Below are positions 25,001-32,615 of a DNA stretch of 64,000 bases, piece after piece. Origin of the DNA: Deltaproteobacteria bacterium (GTDB lineage: Bacteria; UBA10199; DSSB01; JACPFA01); the NCBI GenBank assembly GCA_016183235.1, contig JACPFA010000027.1, positions 1 through 64,000 of the forward strand, in the 5' to 3' direction. The translations under genes and the position numbers were made by a program. Each line of letters starts with the position of its first letter. The stretch's first letter is position 1. The notes beneath the pieces were generated by a model. The model was not told the origin of the DNA. It saw only the letters and a list, made by a program, of their open reading frames with translations, and made no database searches.

Positions 25001-26737
25001 ATGAAAAAAGCCCCGAGCTTGGTTATTGCACTCGTTGCAATCCTCACTCTTATTATGAATTTAGGCTGTGAAAAACCCCCGCCGCTTAAAGATGTTAAAG
25101 TTATTGTCCCTCAAACAGAAACTGAAACCAAGCCCACGACAGAAGCCCCTCAAAAAGTAAAAAATGTCATTTTTATGATTGGCGATGGCATGGGAGTGGG
25201 GCAAGTTTCTCAAGCTGTACTTTACCGACAGATCCGTAACCCCAATGGGGCTAAACTCAATTTAGAAAAATTATTGGCTGGCCACAGTGGTTTGATGACA
25301 ACCTATAGTTATACTGATGTTGTAGTTGATTCGGCCAGTGCTGCAACCTCGATGGCTTGTGGTATTAAAACCATCTCTGAGGTCATTGGCATGGATCCAC
25401 AAGGTTATCCTTGTGAAACCGTTTTAGAAAAGGCTACCAAGTTGGGCAAGGCAACCGGTTTGGTTTCTAACACCCGTTTATCACATGCAACGCCAGGGGC
25501 CTTTGCCTCCCATCGCATTTCACGGAGTGAAGAGGCCAATATCGCCGATGACCATATTGAAAAGCACAATGTTGATCTTTTCCTCGATGGTGGGCTTTCT
25601 TTCCTGATCCCCCAATACAAAGACCCTGCAACTAAAACCCCGATGAAACTGAGTGATATCCCGGAATGCGCGGGGGTTGACAGTTCCATTGATGGTAAGA
25701 GTAAACGCGAAGATCAAAAAAATCTCATCGATGTGGCAAAACAAAAGGGTTATCAGTTTGTTTGCACTCGCCAACAACTCGATGCCTTAACCCTCGATGC
25801 CAATTCAAAGGTTTTAGGAGTTTTTACCAACTCCACTTTTCCTATGATTCAAGAGCGACGGCAGTTGGCAAGTGTTCCTTCAGTGGCCCATATGACCGAA
25901 AAGGCCTTAGAGTTGCTCAGTAAAAAACCAGAAGGTTTTTTCTTAATGGTAGAAGGTGGCCTCATTGATTATGCGGGTCATGACAATGATCCTGGGACTT
26001 TATTGCAAGAAACCCTAGATTTTGATGAAGCCCTAGGGGTTGCAATTAAGTTTGTTGAAACCCATCCCGACACCCTGCTTTTGGTGACGGCTGATCACGA
26101 AACGGGTGGTTTTGGATTTAGCTATGCCAAGAAAGATAAAGTCGAAACATCGTTACCTTCCGGGCTTATCCATCCCGAAAAATATGATTTTGCTAACCAT
26201 GCAAAATTTGATTTGCTCATGAAACAAAATAAATCTTTTCGAGCTTTGGTAGAATCGCCGGTTAAAAAACTTTATCCCAAAGATCCAAAAGTCGATAAAC
26301 CGATTACGATGATCGAAGCCGCTAAAATGCTAGCCGAAGATATCACTAAAAATACGGCTTACGTGTTGTCAGATGCTGAACTTCAAAAAGCCTTAACCCG
26401 CAAGCCAGGGGCGAAGGATTTTGAAACTTGTGATTTTGCCGAATTTTATCCCTATGAGTCGGTGCATTCCGATGCCCTAGGTCGGGCAGTGGCCAAGCAA
26501 AGCAACGCAGTTTGGGCCACGGGCACTCATACCGCCAGCCCGGTTTTGGTGTTTGCTATGGGCCCAGAAAAATATGCGAGTGTAGTGCGAGGCATGATCG
26601 ACAATACCGACATTGCTCATATTATCAATGCGGCTTTTAATGGGGTCGATTATCAGCCCAAAAAATTGGTTTTAAAAGGGCAGGGTGTTCCTGAAAGCTC
26701 ACCCACCGAAACCAAGCCCAGTGTTCCGCTACAATAA
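25001..26737 (+). CDS. phoA: Alkaline phosphatase, lipoprotein form
   Basis: 578 aa. Lipoprotein signal ending LIMNLGC (Cys23), then a Thr/Pro linker, then the phosphatase domain from about residue 52: VKNVIFMIGDGMGVGQ (metal Asp), nucleophile Ser in VVDSASAATSMACG, VEGGLIDYAGHDND, and VTADHETGGFG near residue 365. A C-terminal WATGTHTASPVLVFAMGP supplies the last metal His. Longer than E. coli PhoA (471 aa), with an insertion around residues 205-260. Lipid anchoring keeps it on the envelope beside the phosphate porin. Shine-Dalgarno AGGAGAG precedes ATG. Confidence 0.95.
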   Translation: MKKAPSLVIALVAILTLIMNLGCEKPPPLKDVKVIVPQTETETKPTTEAPQKVKNVIFMIGDGMGVGQVSQAVLYRQIRNPNGAKLNLEKLLAGHSGLMTTYSYTDVVVDSASAATSMACGIKTISEVIGMDPQGYPCETVLEKATKLGKATGLVSNTRLSHATPGAFASHRISRSEEANIADDHIEKHNVDLFLDGGLSFLIPQYKDPATKTPMKLSDIPECAGVDSSIDGKSKREDQKNLIDVAKQKGYQFVCTRQQLDALTLDANSKVLGVFTNSTFPMIQERRQLASVPSVAHMTEKALELLSKKPEGFFLMVEGGLIDYAGHDNDPGTLLQETLDFDEALGVAIKFVETHPDTLLLVTADHETGGFGFSYAKKDKVETSLPSGLIHPEKYDFANHAKFDLLMKQNKSFRALVESPVKKLYPKDPKVDKPITMIEAAKMLAEDITKNTAYVLSDAELQKALTRKPGAKDFETCDFAEFYPYESVHSDALGRAVAKQSNAVWATGTHTASPVLVFAMGPEKYASVVRGMIDNTDIAHIINAAFNGVDYQPKKLVLKGQGVPESSPTETKPSVPLQ

Positions 26738-26844
26738 ATTGACACATGTGGATTTTGTATTGAAATTTTTCACTTGAGGGGTGGAATACCCTCATCGTGG
26801 CTTAGCTTTTCCTCATAACATTTTGAAATCTATCTAATTTTGAA

Positions 26845-26862
26845 TTGGCATGAGTTTTGCTT
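26845..26862 (+). promoter_or_regulatory. Sigma-54 (-24/-12) promoter
   Basis: TTGGCATGAGTTTTGCTT matches the TTGGCACN5TTGCW consensus. GG at 26847-26848 and GC at 26859-26860 are separated by the required 10 bp. Start of transcription would be near 26872, giving a ~25 nt leader with AGGAG before the ATG at 26897. Needs an enhancer-binding activator; one is encoded at 32616-34355. Confidence 0.75.
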
Positions 26863-26896
26863 ATTTCCTCATTGTCATTTTTATCAGGAGATGAGC

Positions 26897-28360
26897 ATGG
26901 CAAATCCAGTTGACAGAGTTACGATAGGAGAATTCACCTTCATTGATAATTCAAGCACAAACGGTGATTTGAAACCAGATGGACTTGTTGATTTTATCCA
27001 GGTTGGAAAGGGAAGAAAACAAAGCCCCGCAGACCTACGAACGAATTTACGTCCTGTTTATCAGTTTTTGCAAGCCGAGGGATTCAGTATCCAGGGAGGT
27101 AGGCGCCTTCATCCAACCAAGACGGCTGATTTGCGTGTTGCAGATGGGCTGCTTAAGAAGAGGGCTGAACTTTTAGCGCCGGGCATTTCAGATGATCGTG
27201 TCAAAGCCATCATAGGTGAATTTCGCAAGTCAAAGAAAGATGGGGTGATAACCGATCGATTTACTGAACGAACTAAAGAACAAATCGTTCAAAAGATGCC
27301 TAAAGAAGCAAGAGAGACCTATATTCGAGAACAAAAAACGGCCCTTGCTATTCAAACCTTGAAATCTATTGCGAAGGTTTTTGTCCAAAGCGATTTAACT
27401 CCTCAAGCTCGTAAGGAGGCACAACAAGCTTTGGTACAGGTGGATGATTTTATCAACCAAGAAAGATTGGTTTTGCCTGAAGCAGTGGCTCAATTACATG
27501 TTGCTTTAGTTGGTGAATATTTGTCTGGTTATAAGCCAGCATCTAGCCGGCCTAAACAAGTAGTTCCCCGAGAGCCTAGGCCGGAATCTGCTCCCATGAG
27601 CTTTCAATATGATCGTTATGTGGCCGTTGATTCTGGCAAGGGCAAACAAGGTTTTGATGGTGTGCCCGATGCGGCTCATATTCTACGAGGGAAGGGGAAG
27701 ATTCGACCAACGCAGCTATCAGCGGTCAAAAGATTCTTGGCCTCCAAGGGAATTAAGATCCTAAAAGAAGATATGGTTTCTTATGCCAGGGCTCGTGAAG
27801 CCTACCAACTGAGAATCAAGATCGATGAAGCCGTCAAGGCGGGAGATTATTTTGGGGTCAAAGATGCTGTTGCGCAGCTAGAAAGTGCTTATGCCGATAT
27901 TGCCAGTGACAAATCAGTAGCCAAAAAGGAAAGATGGGCCCTTCAACAATTGCATCGCGCATCCTCAAAAGTATTGGTGGATCGTTTTGCTCGACACCTT
28001 GAAAAGATGGTGAAGTCTGGTGATCCTACTCGGTTAGACGAAGAGATTCGACACTTTCGTGCCTTTGCGAAAGCCCTTCCCTCATCGGTTCAAGCTCAAG
28101 TTGAGCAATCTCTTTCTGAAGTGGTGCAAAAGGTTGGAAAAAAGTGCTTAGGCTATGCCTTAAATAAAGTGTCAGATGAGGTGTATGCCAATCCGAGCAA
28201 TGTAGAGAAAGCAAGAAAGGGATTAGCCGAAGTTAAGAAATTTGCTAGGTCCTATCCTACTGCCTCGAATCGAGTTCTCAATGGCTGGGCCAAACGTTTG
28301 GAAGACAAACTACCGATTACACCAGGCCAAAAACCGGGAGGCGAGATTGCAAGAGGCTAG
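26897..28360 (+). CDS. Unknown protein with an internally duplicated module, behind a sigma-54 promoter
   Basis: 487 aa, not recognised. Start at 26897 because AGGAG (26886-26890) abuts the earlier ATG at 26891. No signal peptide. Two related modules are visible: residues ~24-66 (DLKPDGLVDFI...LRPVYQFLQAEGFSI) and ~250-290 (KQGFDGVPDAA...LSAVKRFLASKGIKI). Both have a DGxxD loop, a Gly/Lys stretch, a helix and an FLxxxG(F/I)xI strand. The first loop, DxxxDGxxD, recalls EF-hand/dockerin calcium loops. Each module is followed by a long helical segment. No cysteines in the modules. Function unknown; the promoter implies expression under a specific signal. Confidence 0.7.
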   Translation: MANPVDRVTIGEFTFIDNSSTNGDLKPDGLVDFIQVGKGRKQSPADLRTNLRPVYQFLQAEGFSIQGGRRLHPTKTADLRVADGLLKKRAELLAPGISDDRVKAIIGEFRKSKKDGVITDRFTERTKEQIVQKMPKEARETYIREQKTALAIQTLKSIAKVFVQSDLTPQARKEAQQALVQVDDFINQERLVLPEAVAQLHVALVGEYLSGYKPASSRPKQVVPREPRPESAPMSFQYDRYVAVDSGKGKQGFDGVPDAAHILRGKGKIRPTQLSAVKRFLASKGIKILKEDMVSYARAREAYQLRIKIDEAVKAGDYFGVKDAVAQLESAYADIASDKSVAKKERWALQQLHRASSKVLVDRFARHLEKMVKSGDPTRLDEEIRHFRAFAKALPSSVQAQVEQSLSEVVQKVGKKCLGYALNKVSDEVYANPSNVEKARKGLAEVKKFARSYPTASNRVLNGWAKRLEDKLPITPGQKPGGEIARG

Positions 28361-28408
28361 TTTAGATAAGCGAAGCAACTTTTTAGCAAAGGGGCTGATA
28401 ATTTAATT

Positions 28409-28579
28409 ATGGTGCCATTATTTAAAATTACCCGATTCTTGTTTCTAGCCATGGCTGTGTATTTTCTGCCTTTTTTGCTACAAACCGATTTTAGCCAAAC
28501 GCTGGCGAAAAATTTAAAGGCCAGAATTATTTCTCCCCAACCGCAAATCGCCTGGCCCCATCTATTTTCCAGCAGATAG
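28409..28579 (+). CDS. Possible 56 aa membrane peptide
   Basis: An ATG at 28409 opens MVPLFKITRFLFLAMAVYFL followed by PFLLQTDFSQ and ends at TAG 28577-28579. One hydrophobic segment (residues 8-24) is plausible. The Shine-Dalgarno is weak (GGGG at 28391) and there is no homologue that I recognise, so it may be a decayed or chance frame. Confidence 0.3.
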   Translation: MVPLFKITRFLFLAMAVYFLPFLLQTDFSQTLAKNLKARIISPQPQIAWPHLFSSR

Positions 28580-28596
28580 CCCCCTCCTTTAAGCCA

Positions 28597-28724
28597 GGGG
28601 GACCTCTAAAAACGACCCATCTGCCGCGTTGCCCGCAAAGCCGCGATCCTCACGTATTTTCATATACGCTCCGGTCGCGTCTTTGCGGGCGCCTTGCATC
28701 TGGGCCCTTTTTAGAGGTCCCCCC
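28597..28724 (-). repeat. MITE-like element with 15 bp terminal inverted repeats, copy A
   Basis: About 127 bp bounded by ggggacctctaaaaa and its inverse tttttagaggtcccc. The inside is an imperfect palindrome (cccgcaaag...ctttgcggg). Copy B, in opposite orientation with only about three base differences, lies at 37343-37469 inside a gene. Copy A is in the gap upstream of the VapBC-like operon. Confidence 0.9.
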
Positions 28725-28737
28725 CCAGTTGACTTTT

Positions 28738-28755
28738 ATGCCATATATATGGCAT
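28738..28755 (+). promoter_or_regulatory. Perfect 18 bp palindrome, probable operator of the VapBC-like pair
   Basis: atgccatatatatggcat is exactly self-complementary and ends 9 bp before the antitoxin ATG (28765). Antitoxins with ribbon-helix-helix domains usually bind such sites to repress their operon. Confidence 0.6.
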
Positions 28756-28764
28756 ATTTACTTC

Positions 28765-29004
28765 ATGCAGAAGACAACTATTTATTTAGATGAAAGAGAG
28801 TTAAAACAACTCAAAATCCTTGCAGCTGAACATATAGAAGGCAGCGTGGCAAAACTCATTCGTAAGGCGGTGCGTCGGTTTGTTTCTGACATTTCTCATC
28901 AACGAGAATTGAAATTCCTTAAGAAAATACTTCAAAGCCCCCCCCGAAAAACTTCTTTTCGTGATGGGGTCCGTTATCAACGCTCGTTGCGCCGGGAATG
29001 GTGA
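28765..29004 (+). CDS. Ribbon-helix-helix antitoxin (VapB-like)
   Basis: 79 aa from MQKTTIYLDERELKQLK at 28765; the open frame extends upstream into the operator palindrome, which is unlikely to be translated. TTIYLDERELKQLKILA and SVAKLIRKAVRRFV fit a CopG/MetJ ribbon-helix-helix domain; the basic tail (RKTSFRDGVRYQRSLRREW) would contact the toxin. Its stop overlaps the toxin gene start. Confidence 0.75.
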   Translation: MQKTTIYLDERELKQLKILAAEHIEGSVAKLIRKAVRRFVSDISHQRELKFLKKILQSPPRKTSFRDGVRYQRSLRREW

Positions 29005-29387
29005 TGGTATCCTATTTATTAGATACTAATATCCTCATTGATCTTTGTGGGGGAAAACGAGGCAAATCATTTTTCCAAAAAATTTTAAAAGGTGAAGAAG
29101 CTCGAATAGCTACAAGTATCTTGTGCATTGCTGAATTCATGGCGGGGGCAGGCAGGTTCGAAGAGAAATTCCTGCGCCATTGGATTGATTCAGGAGAATT
29201 AGAAATTGTTTATTTTGATCAGCTAGAAGATGCTTATTTGGCTGCTAAACTGAGAAAAGAAAATCATCTAACTTTACCCGATGCATTGATTCTTAGCTGT
29301 GCGATAAGAGAAAAGATGCATTTGCTGACCTATGATGCAGACCTGCTTAGAAATGCTAGGCATTTTATTTCGACAAGTTCTCCCTAG
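28998..29387 (+). CDS. vapC: PIN-domain ribonuclease toxin (VapC-like)
   Basis: 129 aa PIN domain. Acidic residues that bind Mg2+ are visible: LLDTNILIDL near the start, AEFMAG (Glu), LPDALILSCAI and LLTYDADLL near the C-terminus. Such toxins cleave tRNA or rRNA when freed from antitoxin. Start is ATG 28998, or 29004 where TGATG couples to the antitoxin stop. A bidirectional hairpin follows. Confidence 0.88.
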   Translation: MVMVSYLLDTNILIDLCGGKRGKSFFQKILKGEEARIATSILCIAEFMAGAGRFEEKFLRHWIDSGELEIVYFDQLEDAYLAAKLRKENHLTLPDALILSCAIREKMHLLTYDADLLRNARHFISTSSP

Positions 29388-29415
29388 AAAATAAAGATCA
29401 ATTTTGTGCACAACT

Positions 29416-29475
29416 AAAAAAGCCACAAACGAATGAACATCTTTTTTAAAAGACGTTCATCACGTTTGTGGCTCC
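29416..29475 (-). terminator. Rho-independent terminator between vapC and hup
   Basis: agccacaaacg..atgaac and gttcat..cgtttgtggct form a long stem (about 29420-29441 with 29452-29473). On the minus strand it is followed by TTTTTTAG, so it chiefly ends the HU transcript; on the plus strand a weaker T-run (atttatttttc) follows, so it can also serve vapC. Confidence 0.8.
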
Positions 29476-29496
29476 ATTTATTTTTCTAATCTCAAT

Positions 29497-29769
29497 TTAT
29501 CTTACTGCTGATTTCAGCAATTTCCCTGGTTTAAATTTGGGAACATTAGCTGATTTAATATTGATAGGAGCGCCGGTTTGTGGGTTGCGCCCTTGACGTG
29601 CCTTTCGTTTGGTCACGAGAAAGGTGCCAAATCCAGTCAGTGTGATCTTATCTTTTCGCTTCAAACATTTGGTAACATTCTTGGCGATTGAATTGATGGC
29701 TTTCTCCGCGGCAGCCTTGGAGATCTTGGTATCGGCAGCAACCTGGGAAATAAGTTCTGCTTTAGTCAT
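29497..29769 (-). CDS. hup: HU/IHF-family DNA-binding protein
   Basis: 90 aa, the canonical size. MTKAELISQVAADTKISKAAAEKAINSI, GFGTFLVTKRKARQGRNPQTGAPI and the C-terminal VPKFKPGKLLKSAV are all standard HU features, with the beta-arm tip RNPQTG. Nucleoid protein that bends DNA. Strong Shine-Dalgarno GAGGAGG on the minus strand and its own terminator, so monocistronic. Confidence 0.96.
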   Translation of the reverse strand: MTKAELISQVAADTKISKAAAEKAINSIAKNVTKCLKRKDKITLTGFGTFLVTKRKARQGRNPQTGAPINIKSANVPKFKPGKLLKSAVR

Positions 29770-29972
29770 AAGGTTATCCTCCTCAATTTAATTTAATTAT
29801 TTGGACGCATTAACAAGTGAACGGGAAAAGCATACTCTATGCGCTCTAGGTGTCAAATAAAAACTGACGTCATTCTGAGTAATGTCATCCCCGCGAAGCA
29901 TGCCCTCGACCACGATCGGGGGGTGGGGACCCATGATGCTAAAGAATCTTCCATTTCATCTGCAAATCGAGC

Positions 29973-30068
29973 CACGTCTTGGCGAATCCGGCTTAAGGCT
30001 CCCTCAACCCCAAGCAAAGGGGTTTCGGGTAGCCTCTTCCCGCTTCGCCAAGACTTTCCTCAAATATT
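29973..30068. repeat. 'cacgtctt' palindromic repeat, copy 2
   Basis: cacgtcttggcgaatccggc at the left, cgcttcgccaagact at the right, inner pairing ccctcaaccccaag / ggggtttcgggtagcc, ending caaatattt. Note that ggcgaa/ttcgcc has changed on both arms together relative to copy 1, i.e. the stem is conserved. Confidence 0.85.
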
Positions 30069-30079
30069 TCCAGAATTGA

Positions 30080-30385
30080 CGTAATGCCTCAGTTTTAGGG
30101 GTTTAGCTTTCCGAAACCCTGACTTGTGGAAAACAAGGTCCAGTGGACCTTGGCAAACACAAGTCAGCATAAGCATCTTACCGAGCTTGCTGCGCGAGAG
30201 CGACGAGTCATGAGCGTTAAAAAAATGTATGGTTTGTAGGAGTTAGGGTATGACCAGAGGGAATACACTAACTCCTAAACAAACCAACATTTTTTTGACG
30301 CGAATACGAGGAGTCCTTCGCCAAGCCTCAGGATAAACTCCGCGCGGGTTGAGGAAAGTTAAACCCCTAAAACTGGGGCATTACG
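30080..30385. repeat. 306 bp multi-branched palindrome
   Basis: Outer arms 30080-30112 and 30353-30385 are 33 bp inverted copies with two mismatches (cgtaatgcctcagttttagg...). Inside are two further hairpins: ctgacttgtg (30119) with cacaagtcag (30158), enclosing caaggtccagtggaccttg; and gcgttaaaaaaatgtatggt (30214-) with its partner 30264-30301. The result is a closing stem with two internal stems, an RNA-like three-way layout. Confidence 0.85.
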
Positions 30386-30443
30386 GATTGGCTAAATTGC
30401 TAGTTGACCAAAACCCCTAAACCTGTAAAAATGTGTAATTAGT

Positions 30444-32612
30444 ATGGACAAAGGGAACATTGATGGGCGTTACCGATGTATAAAAAAGCTCGCTGCTGGC
30501 GAATTGGCGGAGGTTTACTTAGTTGAAACCTCCGATGAAGCAACCCCACCAAGGTCTTTGGCACTCAAATGGATGAAGGGAAGGGCTGCGAGTAACTCCC
30601 ATAAACGAGAGATGTTTTTAAGCGAACCCAAGATTTTAAAAGAGTTAAAACACCCGTGTATTTTGCGCCTCATTGCGGAAGGGCAGTGGGAAAAACGCCC
30701 TTATTTTGTGACCGAATGGGTGGAGGGCACCGATATTCGCAAGGCAAGCTTGGGTGCCAACCTCAACAAATTGCATTACCTTTTTTTGCAACTTCTGGAT
30801 GTGCTGCATTACCTTCATGGCCAACATGTCTGGCATTTAGATCTTAAACCCGAGAACATCTTAATTTCCACCACGGGCCGGCCACGGGTTGTGTTGATCG
30901 ATTTTTCCTTAGCCGGTTGGTTTGCCGACCATGAATCATCGCTTGGGCTGGTGGGCACCATCCCCTATGCGGCGCCAGAATTGGCCGAAGGCGTTCCCCC
31001 CAGTGTGCAAGCCGATCTTTATTCTTTAGGGGTGGTTCTTTATGAATTGGTTACCGGGCGCCTACCTTTTGTGGGCGAAGATTTAGGCAGAGTTTTGACT
31101 GAACAATTGCAAGGGCGTTTTCAGGCCGTGTGGGGGGAAGGTGAAACGGTGTGGCATGGTTTGGCGAATGTGATTGTCTCGATGTTGCAGCGTGACCCCA
31201 ATGCACGACCCCAATCGGTATTGGAAATTATTCAACAGATCAATGCCAGCGAAAATGAGAATTACCAACTTCCTTTTGTCGAACTCTATGATGAAGTTTT
31301 GCAAAAAAGAATGGAACCTGCTGATTTTGAGCCCTTTACCGGGGATTGGAAGCAGGCAACCCAGCGACTTTTTGATTACTATAAAGAACGGGATTTTAAA
31401 AAGGCCTTTGCTTGGATCAAGAGTTTCTGGAAAAAACAATACTTTGCCGAGGCGCCTGCCGCATTTTTTCTAGAATGGGCTCGCCTCTTAGTTGACGCCA
31501 ATCAATTAGAAGAATCTCAAACACTGCTAACGCTCGTTCAAACCCGAAAACAAATGGACACCTTTGAGCAGGGGCTTTTTTATGAAGTGAAGGTTAAGCG
31601 AGCTTGGACCGAACACTCGGTTAAAGAATTTTATGAGAATTTTGAAAAATCTTGGTCGTATTATGAAAAATCAAATTATACCTCAGGCACAATTCGGCTT
31701 TATATCTTTCGTGCCATGATGGAAATCCGTTTCAATCAACTCGAAGAGGCAAGTCGAGATTTAGGCGAGGCCATGGTATTGGCAGAGCAGGGCGGGCATA
31801 AATTCTATTATGTGTTGGCAAGGTCCCACATGGGCGACCTGGTTTACCTGCGCGGCGATTGGAGCCAGGCTGATGAACTTTATGAAATCGTCATCGATGA
31901 TTATCGACGTTTAAAATATCCTTTGGGGCAAGCCTCGGGGCTACTCGATCGCTCCTTGGTGCAATTGAATTTAGGTAAATTAGTAGAAGCCAGGCGTTGT
32001 GCCTTAGAGGCTTATAAAATTGCCATGGAAAGGGGTTACACGCTGGTTTTGGGAAAGAGTTTATTCAACCTAGCGAGAATTGAAATTAGCCTGGGGGATC
32101 GCAGGGGTCAAATGGATTACCTCAATGAAGCCGTTAAATTATTTGAGGAGAAACAATTAAAATTTCCACTCATGGAAGCCTTGGTATCAAGGGCCTATGC
32201 TTTAAAAGCGGCGGGGGCAACGAATAAGACTTTAGAAGATTTAAATCGAGTGTTAGTAGAAGCCAAAGAAAATAATCCAGTGTCTTATTACCTTGCCTTA
32301 TGGCTTAAAGCCACCATGATGGCTGAAAAGCTGATCCCTGAAACTGGTGCCCCTGATCAACTCATCTTAGAAGTGGTTGATTATTTCAAAAAGATCGAAT
32401 CCAGCAAAATTTTATGGGAGGCTTATTCCGACTTAGGTCATTATTATTTAACGCAAGACTATCCTGAAAAGGCAAAATATTATTTAAATTTAGCTAAACA
32501 AACGGTCGACGAATATTTAGAATCACTGCCCAATGCCTTTAAGTTAAGTTTTTTGCGAGATCGCAAACATTTAGAAATCCAAAATGCCTTAAACCAATTG
32601 AAGAGGGAGTAA
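30444..32612 (+). CDS. Ser/Thr protein kinase with C-terminal TPR-like repeats
   Basis: 722 aa. Residues ~10-270 form an Hanks-type kinase: altered glycine loop LAAGELAEVYLV, Lys in LALKWMKG, catalytic loop WHLDLKPEN (HLD in place of HRD), IDFSLAGW (DFS in place of DFG), AAPEL and DLYSLGVVLYELVTGRLPF. Catalytic Lys, Asp and Asn are kept, so it may be active. Residues ~320-715 are helical TPR-like repeats (GDWSQADELYEIVIDDYRRL, ...LGKLVEARRCALEAYKIAM). Cytoplasmic; no membrane segment. The sigma-54 activator starts 3 bp after its stop, so one operon and probably one pathway. Confidence 0.9.
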   Translation: MDKGNIDGRYRCIKKLAAGELAEVYLVETSDEATPPRSLALKWMKGRAASNSHKREMFLSEPKILKELKHPCILRLIAEGQWEKRPYFVTEWVEGTDIRKASLGANLNKLHYLFLQLLDVLHYLHGQHVWHLDLKPENILISTTGRPRVVLIDFSLAGWFADHESSLGLVGTIPYAAPELAEGVPPSVQADLYSLGVVLYELVTGRLPFVGEDLGRVLTEQLQGRFQAVWGEGETVWHGLANVIVSMLQRDPNARPQSVLEIIQQINASENENYQLPFVELYDEVLQKRMEPADFEPFTGDWKQATQRLFDYYKERDFKKAFAWIKSFWKKQYFAEAPAAFFLEWARLLVDANQLEESQTLLTLVQTRKQMDTFEQGLFYEVKVKRAWTEHSVKEFYENFEKSWSYYEKSNYTSGTIRLYIFRAMMEIRFNQLEEASRDLGEAMVLAEQGGHKFYYVLARSHMGDLVYLRGDWSQADELYEIVIDDYRRLKYPLGQASGLLDRSLVQLNLGKLVEARRCALEAYKIAMERGYTLVLGKSLFNLARIEISLGDRRGQMDYLNEAVKLFEEKQLKFPLMEALVSRAYALKAAGATNKTLEDLNRVLVEAKENNPVSYYLALWLKATMMAEKLIPETGAPDQLILEVVDYFKKIESSKILWEAYSDLGHYYLTQDYPEKAKYYLNLAKQTVDEYLESLPNAFKLSFLRDRKHLEIQNALNQLKRE

Positions 32613-32615
32613 GTC

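Larger units (their letters stand above)
29770..30443. other. 674 bp gene-free region between hup and the kinase operon
   Basis: Filled almost entirely by repeats: a mixed tgtcat element at about 29870-29955, the 'cacgtctt' repeat at 29973-30068 and the multi-branched palindrome at 30080-30385. The remaining ~55 bp before the kinase ATG is AT-rich and shows no clear promoter. Confidence 0.6.
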
